Assembly: GCA_963573305.1 (NCBI GenBank)
Contig: OY754331.1
Coordinates: forward strand, 15,224,868 to 15,288,867
Length of the DNA stretch: 64,000 nt
Reading direction: 5' to 3'
From: Pyrrhosoma nymphula
Lineage: Eukaryota > Arthropoda > Insecta > Odonata > Coenagrionidae
The notes beneath the pieces were generated by a model. That model ran no database searches, had not been told where the DNA came from, and saw only the letters and a list, made by a program, of their open reading frames with translations. Positions 57,018 through 64,000 of the stretch are shown piece after piece. A program made the position numbers and the translations under genes. How positions within the stretch are numbered: the stretch's first letter is position 1; each line of letters starts with the position of its first letter.

Positions 57018-58916
57018 CAGGTATACCTTGTTATACGTCGTTAATTGGTTCCATGAGACACGATGCAAGTTGAATTTTGACATAAGTCGAACTTCAAGGT
57101 AAGTCAATCCAGCACCCCTTTAAACCACTAACATGCTCACTATTGGACTTGTTATGAATATATAATAATGTGAAGTAGTGTATATATCACAGATTTAGTG
57201 TTAAAAAGAACTATTAAAATCAGTAAAATATTAACGTACTCATACGAAAAAGGAAAATAATAGTAACTAGAAAGATGACAAAACGTAATTATGATCCTAT
57301 ACAATATGAGACATTACAAATGCATTTCTGTTCACTCTAGTGCACTGCTCACTTCACAACACAAGAGCGCCCTTGCTTCGTTTCAGAACCTACGCTCTAA
57401 GCAGCCTGGGATCGGGAACACACATTATGAGTGCTGGACATTGAAAGAAGTTCGCATAAAAGTAATCGCATCCACGATGTTTTCTCACTCACTTTTGGCA
57501 AACACATCAAACATAGATTCGTTAAGTTTTGAATTACTCTAGGGTAAAAAGCTCATGTTTTTAATTTAGTATTTTGAACGAACTTGATAACTACCTTCAA
57601 AAGATTAGGCAGTGACTATTGTGAAAATAAAGAATGTTATCTACTGGCTGATTGCCAAACGTTCTTTCTGTGTATATTGCTACATTTATCACCGTTCGTT
57701 TGTGCAGACATGTTTCAATCTGAGATAACTTTAACACCTAGAATGCACAACTTGTAGTGTTACCGCTTCTGCCTCTGACGGTACTAAGCTGTGCACATGT
57801 AAGTAACGTGCCGGCACTACACAATAGCGCTCCAAAACAGATCAGTAGTACACTTATATCCCTTATCCACAACAGCCATACAGACCGACCTTAAAAACTT
57901 ATGTTTTCCCTCTACATTGGCGGCTTTGGCATTACAGCTATAACTCTGTACTGCACACTCCAGAAATGTTCTCTTCTCTGTTTATCTAACACAGTGATAT
58001 CCTTCCTTTTCTGAGTATCGCCCTTCATATTTCCTGTCCCTCCCCCACAATGACATCCCCAACCAATGTACGATTGGCAGAGTTAAGAGCTACGTATTAA
58101 AGCTATAAGGACATGCATTCCCACAGCGATTTGGGCCTGTATGCATAACTACCTTCGTTCGTACAGCTGCTGTGGAAAGGGGGTTTTTATGAGTGCTAGA
58201 TATTAAAATAGCTTCAATAATCGCATCCGTGATAGTTTTTTTGTTGATTTTCAGATTTTTATATACTGTATGGAAAAAAGCTTATATTTTTAAGCACGCA
58301 CTTTGAACAAATTCAATAACTATACACAAAACATTCGCCCGTGACTATAGTGAATAATACACACTACCTACCGTCATGTTACCACACATTTCCTCTGTGC
58401 ACATTGCTCCATCAGTCGATGTTCATATTAGCTGATGTGTTCTATTCTGCACTAACTTCCCTATTTCAATTTATTTGTCATTTTGGTAATGCAATTTACT
58501 CTGAATTATTTGTTTTAAGGGCAACGGCCTGCCTCGATGGAAACACCGGTTCCCGATCAGTCACCGAAGTTAAGCATCGTTGGGCTCGGCTCGAGTTTGG
58601 AGGGGTGATCCTCCGATTCGTCCGAGTACTGTTGCCCCTGTCTGCACGTGGCAGACAGTATGTGTGCGAAATGACCTTAGCCGTCGAAGCACGTCAAGCA
58701 TAAATACTACTACTACTATTTGTTTTAAAATGAATTTTTACTCCAATTCAAGATTTCTAAGATTTTTGTTTTAAGTATTTCTTTGATTTTAGTATTCTCG
58801 TACGAACTCCGAAACGTCGACGTAGCTTAACCTATTTTATCCATTACTTAGTCTGAAATACCGAAGTATCTGCGGGATCAACGTAACTCAAAACAACGTA
58901 AGCCAAGGTATACCTG
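57018..58916. mobile_element. 1.9-kb TA-flanked element with CAGGTATACCTTG ends
   Basis: CAGGTATACCTTG at 57018 and its reverse complement ending at 58916 are identical over 13 bp and weakly similar for about 15 more; TA at 57016-57017 and 58917-58918. Such ends are typical of Tigger/mariner-group elements. The interior contains a diverged internal duplication (ATGAGTGCT ... GAAG ... AATCGCATCC around 57427-57480 and again at 58190-58240) but no transposase, and a 5S SINE at 58519-58716. Confidence 0.8.
58519..58716 (+). mobile_element. 5S rRNA-derived SINE, short form
   Basis: 5S part nearly complete (GGCAACGGCCTGCCTCGATG, CACCGGTTCCCGATCAGTC, CACCGAAGTTAAGCATCG), then directly the hairpin block (CTGTCTGCACGTGGCAGACAG), a diverged 3' block and a TACTACTACTA tail. 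Perfect 12-bp duplications TATTTGTTTTAA at 58507-58518 and 58717-58728. It lacks the CTCCATACCT section of the 52738 copy. Confidence 0.93.
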
Positions 58917-58919
58917 TAT

Positions 58920-60303
58920 ATCTCACGTTTCAATATAAATTTCTTCAGACTAAAACAATTGAGTCTGCCTCCTAAGTACACCCTCAGCAATTATGGAAGG
59001 ATGAAACAAAAAAAACAACTAATTTTTGCATAAGATAATACTGTTAATATGACAAATTAGCTTTCATTTAAGCAGCCGTCATGCACAGGCAAAGGTGCCC
59101 TCCATTTATTATTGCACAGTTTTTAAAAGTAATCCTTATTTGTTAATAGTACATGTAAGCAACCTCAATACTGCATGAACAATATATGTATGTTACAATA
59201 ATATATGTATCCACTGTGGAAAAATTTCACCGGCCAAATAAAACCAGATAACCGAAATCATTTGCTTAAAATTTCAATTAAAACAGTCATGAAAAATAAT
59301 TTATCACAAATGCATAAAAATAAATAGAAAACACCCTGAGAAGAGGAATAACCGAAAGATAATACTATGCTTTAGTTTAAAACAACACAGAAATCAACTG
59401 ACAAGATAATCGCTTCTAAGGAATGCACTGTAAAGGTCACTACATGCAGCCAGAGACGATGGTCTAAATTAACATACTTAAGTGTGGATATTCACCACAA
59501 AAATATTGACAACTCCATTACAGCAACAAGGATGGCCAGTTTAGAATCATTTTAAGTCAAATTACAAGTTCAAGTTAAACTTCCACACACTATATTTGAT
59601 ATTGACAATCTTTAATTATTTCAACGCATTATTTAAAAGGAACGGCACATCCATAGAGCTGATTCTTCCTATATTATTAATTTTTAATTATCAAAAACTA
59701 TTTTCTTAATGCACCTGCTATCCTCAGTCATTATCATATCAAAAAATTGAAAAACTGGTCCCAAAGGATCTCAAATAACTGTCAGTAAATACTAAAATCT
59801 TTAACAACATGCAAAATTCAAAACTTCTGCACCAGACATAGGCTGAGCGGTTATCGTAACAGTTATCACAGTATGCACACAGATTCAGTGGCAATCCAAT
59901 GGTAGAGTTTATTTTTAAACATGTAACTGCCCTGCAATTAGAGCCAGCTCTCCATGTTATTTATGAGGTAACATACGCTCCCACACAGCCGTTCAGTGGA
60001 CATAGCCCACCAGTAGTTTCAAACTGCCAACTTTCCAACACTTAACAGTTGTTCAAATGACTCAAATTTTTGGCATGAATCACATTTTGATGACTTATTA
60101 TGTATCTTACATATCATAATCTATCCAAAAGACCATTCAAAAAGGAATATGTATGAGCAGACATTAAATGCTAGTGCCTAATTTAAAACAAAATTCACAG
60201 CCACAAAACGGTGACGATGACATCAAAAAGTTCCCTCAATCCTCATACTAAGCAATAAGTATTCAAATGATCAATGAATAACAATGAAGGGAGCGGATGA
60301 CAG
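58920..60303 (-). promoter_or_regulatory. Possible 3' UTR of the minus-strand exon
   Basis: A 1.3-kb AT-rich, repeat-poor stretch with no open frame, lying downstream of the exon at 60304-60435 on the minus strand. AATAAA on the minus strand (TTTATT) is at 59105-59110. Assigned only by position and composition. Confidence 0.3.
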
Positions 60304-60435
60304 CTATGGCAAATCCAGCAAACTGTGCTCCTCAAAAATGGCCTGAGTTCGGTTATAAACATCAGCAGTCACTAGCAGCATTTTCGGCAAAACATCAAGG
60401 GTCTTCTGTATTTCTTCTGCATTATTGCCACAGAC
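60304..60435 (-). CDS. Possible terminal coding exon, unrecognised protein
   Basis: On the minus strand a pyrimidine-containing stretch ending TTTTTTTGTATTCAG (AG at 60437-60436) is followed by 43 codons, VCGNNAEEIQKTLDVLPK to HSLLDLP, and a TAG at 60306-60304. The composition (acidic/amphipathic, predicted helical, no low complexity) is that of a real protein, unlike neighbouring chance frames. No upstream exon was found within the window; it should lie above 60500 or beyond 64000. I do not recognise the family. It could still be a fortuitous frame. Confidence 0.45.
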   Translation of the reverse strand, partial: VCGNNAEEIQKTLDVLPKMLLVTADVYNRTQAIFEEHSLLDLP

Positions 60436-60489
60436 CTGAATACAAAAAAATGGACCAACTACTATTAGTACTGATCCCATTATGGACAT

Positions 60490-62120
60490 TCTTGCTGACT
60501 AAGTTAATGCATACTTGTGAGATGTACTGCATTAGGTAACTACAAAGAAAATCACTATGAATACATCATCATTTTATGCAAACAAAATACCATATTTGTC
60601 TTAATATAGCCCCCTTCTCTTAATCTACGTTGTTGGAAAAACTTAATTTCTATCTTGAGCTATTCTTTTCTAATAAGACATCTCTATATTTAGCCTGAAT
60701 TTATGAATATGTACATGAACAAATGAGAGATGTCCTACATCCACTTAGCATATACATAATGCCTTTGAGAACTAGCTACTTTTCATATCGAGAGGCTGAG
60801 CAAGCTCGTCATTCCTTTAAGGATTGCAATCATTTAAAAATTAACTTCCTCGATATCCTTTTTCACACTCTATAACAAGATCTTGAAGGTATTTACCCCC
60901 AACATTGATAGCACTTATTCGTCAGTTAATAAATACTGAAGATGCAAAATTGTTTTTTTACAGACACACTCGCACACAGTTTTCTTACACACACATTTGG
61001 TTTACGCATTATTGTCAATCTCATTTTTTATGGAACTCCATCAAGCATACACGTAAATCATGCTAAAATGGAACGAAAACTTGAGATGAATGATATCAAA
61101 AATGTCATCGGCATAAATATAAATGAAAACTTTAGTCTTATTCCACCAATTTATTTTACGGTACGACTAATGAATTGGTGGAATAAGACAAAGTTTTCCT
61201 TTTCATTTATAAAATGAACTTCCACAAAGTTGAGCCTGAGACGATTGAGATAATGTCACCAGCAATTCATACTTAGTCGTGTGTATCACTAATTAACTTC
61301 ATATTTTTATGCTTTGAATGATAAATTACATCACGAGTAATGTTTTAACCTGAACCTAGGTAGTACATAGTCCTAATGTGCGGAAAACATTTACATGGCA
61401 GTAGTGTTGAAGGTTGAATTACAGTCTTTCCCACCACCTAAAACGGCTATTACAACACCGTCACGAAGAAAGATTAATGAGATGATTGCAAATGCATAAA
61501 ACTCGTATTGAATGCATGAGCTAAGTTGCTTGCCCTTTGTAACAAGTCCCATGATTGTTCATGAGCAGAAAAATATTTACAACATGGTTGTGTTGCGGGT
61601 AGCATAGTGCCCTTGCCGAGTTGCTGTATTGCTATATTGACATCGTGATGAAGCAAAATTAATGAGATGATACAAAATGTTTCCCAAATTCTTAAGAAAA
61701 TGTACTATTTACTGATATCAGTATTATTAGCATATTATTTTCCATTTTCTCCACCGTTCTAGGTTTTATGTCATTGAATCACTGAGTGGTTTTCTTTCTG
61801 TGTGCTCGAAATTAGCCACATCTGGTATTTAAATTATTGGTAGAAATAAGGAATGTTGGAATCAAGGAGGAATTGGCACAAAATGGAATGATTAATGTGC
61901 CTCGGAGTGGTGCTGGTTGCTGAAAAAAATAACTAAAACAGAGAAAATACCAAAAGATAATGGGCTTTAAAAAAAGAGATCAAACAGAGCAATCATCATC
62001 ATATTTCATAATTATTCTAGCAAATAAATGGTAGGTCCATGGACACACCTGCCGATAATACCTCAGACTTCAGAGAGTTTTCTCCAACATTTCCTTCTTA
62101 AAAATATACATTTCCCAGCA
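60490..62120. other. No gene recognised apart from a small inverted repeat
   Basis: AT-rich; no supported exon in either strand. Holds the hairpin at 61121-61208. Confidence 0.4.
61121..61208. repeat. Inverted Penelope-tail hairpin
   Basis: Arms of about 31 bp (AAATGAAAACTTTAGTCTTA ... and its complement) flank a loop of roughly 20 bases containing TTTTACGGTACGACTA. The left arm plus loop matches 42092-42135, so this is an inverted partial copy of the same tail. Confidence 0.75.
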
Positions 62121-62129
62121 TGTCATTCC

Positions 62130-63262
62130 TAGAGATGGGCCACTCTGAAAATTACCTCGGTAATTTTCGTAAATTACCACGGTATTTTTCATAATTTACC
62201 ACGCCCCTTGAAAATTACCGTAATTTTCTAGATAATTCACCTATGCTTGAGATAATTTTTCATACAGATGAATTCCAAACGTTCTTTTAAGCCAAGTTCA
62301 CATTTCCTACGTGTTGAATAAAAAATTGAGGCATTTACAACTCATTTTTGGAATATTTTATTTAAATTATAACATTATGAGAGTAAAGCATTAGAATATT
62401 CTTCTTGAAAATTTTTCATACTTTGACAAAAGAAAGCCTGATTGACTGTTGCTGCCGTAGTTCTTTTTACAATTTTAAAAATTTTTAATAGATTAATGTT
62501 GAATTAGGTATGGTTTAAACATCATTATGTATTCCCTTCCTATTGCTATTTAGTGTTAAATGGCTTTCTTATTTAAACATAAATTTGCTGTTAAATGCTT
62601 AAGGAGGTGCCGCCGCGACTGTATGAGTCAAAACAAATACTAAATTCCATATTTTTTTAAATTTTGTCCAAAAAATCCTGCTTTCGCTGATGAAATGCGT
62701 TACCTACAGAAAACCAAAAGTTAAGAAGAAAAAAGGCAGATTATTCCACGAATGTATTTTAAATGAGCACTTTTTTCCAGCCATAGGAGCCGACTGCAGC
62801 GCCATTTCCTACGAATTACCGCATTTTGACTTCAATTACGGCAGTAATTCCCTAATAACTAGAAAAATAAGGTGGTAAGATGCCTATATTTCATTTTTAT
62901 TCAATTTCTCTGGGTTATTTCCTTCTTATGAACAGTTTTCCGCAAAAATGGCATTTGTATTTTATGGAAAATTACTATTTTTCCCCGTGTTTCTCTCATT
63001 CCCCCATTGAACACAATGTAATTTCAAGTTCAATTAGAGAATAAATTAACGTGGAAAGGTATTATTTTGTTGTTCATATCAGATAGAGGACAACTTTCTC
63101 TACAAGTAGACAGAATATGAATAAAATGACATTTAAGTCATTTTACGGTGGAACCACCTTAAAACTAAAAAATACTGGAAAATTACGGTAATTTTAAAAA
63201 ATTATCGTAATTTGCCGTGGTAATTTACCTCAGATGAAAATTACGATAATTTTCCATCTCTA
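62130..63262. mobile_element. TAGAGATGGG hAT MITE, copy 3, split by the TTAA MITE
   Basis: TAGAGATGGG to TCCATCTCTA with perfect 8-bp duplications GTCATTCC at 62122-62129 and 63263-63270. Removing the 560-bp TTAA MITE plus one TTAA leaves about 573 bp, matching the 570-bp copy at 46610. Confidence 0.95.
62603..63158. mobile_element. TTAA-flanked MITE, copy B (uninterrupted)
   Basis: 556 bp, GGAGGTGCCGCCG to the reverse complement of GGTGGTTCCACCG; TTAA at 62599-62602 and 63159-63162. It is the empty-site reference that shows the SINE in copy A. It sits inside the TAGAGATGGG MITE, so it moved after that MITE. Confidence 0.92.
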
Positions 63263-63310
63263 GTCATTCCCTTTTACCATCGTAAATTCAACATGTCATT
63301 GCCCCTCAAT

Positions 63311-63380
63311 CAGGGACGGCTCCAGACCAGAGGTTTGGGTGGGGGGGTGCGGAAAACCCCCCAGGAAAAGGGGTGGTTCG
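63311..63380 (+). mobile_element. Possible hAT-type left terminus
   Basis: CAGGGACGGCTCCAGACCAG followed by G runs resembles the 'CAGGGGCGGCTCxAG' ends of hAT MITEs. No matching right end or target duplication was found before 64000. Confidence 0.35.
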
Positions 63381-63692
63381 TGGGTCTCGACCCGTAGATT
63401 TGTAACAAACTATGTGCAAAATGGCACGTTATAAGTGCTTTGGAAGCAAAAGTTTACCTTTTAAGAAGAGCAAGTTTTTACCAAATGCATATTTCCTTTT
63501 CAGATTACCACCAAGTTTGTACTAATTCCAAAATTATTTTGATTTACATTCACATTAGGCTTGTGATTCTAAAGTGTTTTAGTTTATTTAAAATTTAACT
63601 GGATTTTAAAGTAAAATTACTAAAACTTCAATAACAAAAAAAGCAACAAAATAATAGAGGCTTATAATTTAAGGTCTATGACAAAGAAATAC

Positions 63693-63732
63693 GCCGGGTT
63701 TATAATCCCCCCCCCCCCCCTATAAACCCGGC
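63693..63732. repeat. Perfect 12-bp palindrome around a poly-C tract
   Basis: GCCGGGTTTATA at 63693-63704 and its exact complement TATAAACCCGGC at 63721-63732 flank AT plus a 14-base C run. The following 250 bases are C/T-rich. Confidence 0.85.
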
Positions 63733-64000
63733 CCCCCCTTGGGGCCACCAATGCCCTCAAGCCAATTTTTCTGCCTCCTCCCTCTTCTCCCTCAAATCTT
63801 CCTCCTACGATTACCCCTCCACCCCGCTTACCTACTTGTCTCTTCACCCTCCTTCAAATCCACATCTCAAATTCCACACTCAAGTCTCCTTCCCCAGAAT
63901 CACACACAACTATACTCCATATGTACATATTAAGGTTTTTACTAAATGCTTCCTTTGGCAACACAGCCGTTTTCCTAATAATCTTACCATGAAACCCATT

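Noticed and set aside
1..64000. CRISPR arrays, prokaryotic operons or phage modules
   Set aside because: Spliced gene structure, SINEs and LINEs show nuclear eukaryotic DNA; no regularly spaced short repeats with unique spacers were seen.

Overview
The window is eukaryotic nuclear DNA, most likely from an arthropod and probably an insect with a large, repeat-rich genome. It is AT-rich, genes are sparse and intron-split, there is no operon-like layout, and most of the sequence is decayed transposable elements. The repertoire is Penelope, copia, several LINE types, Transib, hAT, pogo/Tigger, and tRNA- and 5S-derived SINEs. No species assignment is claimed.

Only one host gene can be read end to end. 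It is a five-coding-exon plus-strand gene (39146-48316) for a 167-residue single-pass membrane protein of the WBP1/VOPP1 type: signal peptide, short Cys-rich ectodomain, one membrane segment, and a cytoplasmic tail with a PPPPY motif. Its third and fourth introns (1.5 and 6.9 kb) are filled with transposons. A second, weaker host candidate is a minus-strand terminal exon (60304-60435) with a good splice acceptor and a long AT-rich 3' flank.

Layout. 1-8.5 kb: old LINE scraps, an inverted pair of tRNA-like sequences (4.7 kb) and a 334-bp inverted-repeat element (5.7 kb). 8.5-9.7 kb: LINE 3' half. 9.7-15 kb: mostly non-repetitive, with two GC-rich patches. 15.2-22.3 kb: hAT MITE, CR1-like LINE with nested SINE and a 93-bp-arm palindrome, a large diverged inverted repeat, and an antisense LINE. 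23.8-25.6 kb: Penelope-like element with RT and GIY-YIG regions. 26.7-28.1 kb: Transib-type element with 350-bp inverted repeats, CACAGTG ends and 5-bp target duplications. 28.7-29.5 kb: TTAA-flanked MITE carrying a SINE. 30.1-33.4 kb: copia LTR, primer-binding site and gag, split by a 2.25-kb hAT element. 34.9-37 kb: LINE tail and a 21-bp minisatellite. 39.1-48.9 kb: the WBP1/VOPP1-like gene. 49.5-50.6 kb: two TIR elements. 51.3-55.1 kb: three-level nest (LINE A > LINE B > 5S SINE). 56.8-58.9 kb: two more 5S SINEs and a 1.9-kb TA-flanked element. 62.1-63.3 kb: hAT MITE split by the TTAA MITE.

The elements rarely work together; what links them is nesting, which gives relative ages. The strongest leads are the RSS-like ends of the Transib element, the three-member 5S SINE family with a conserved 3' hairpin, the twice-seen convergent tRNA-like inverted pairs, and a recurrent Penelope/hammerhead-like tail motif. 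All element calls come from reading termini, target duplications and translated motifs by eye; no database search was possible.
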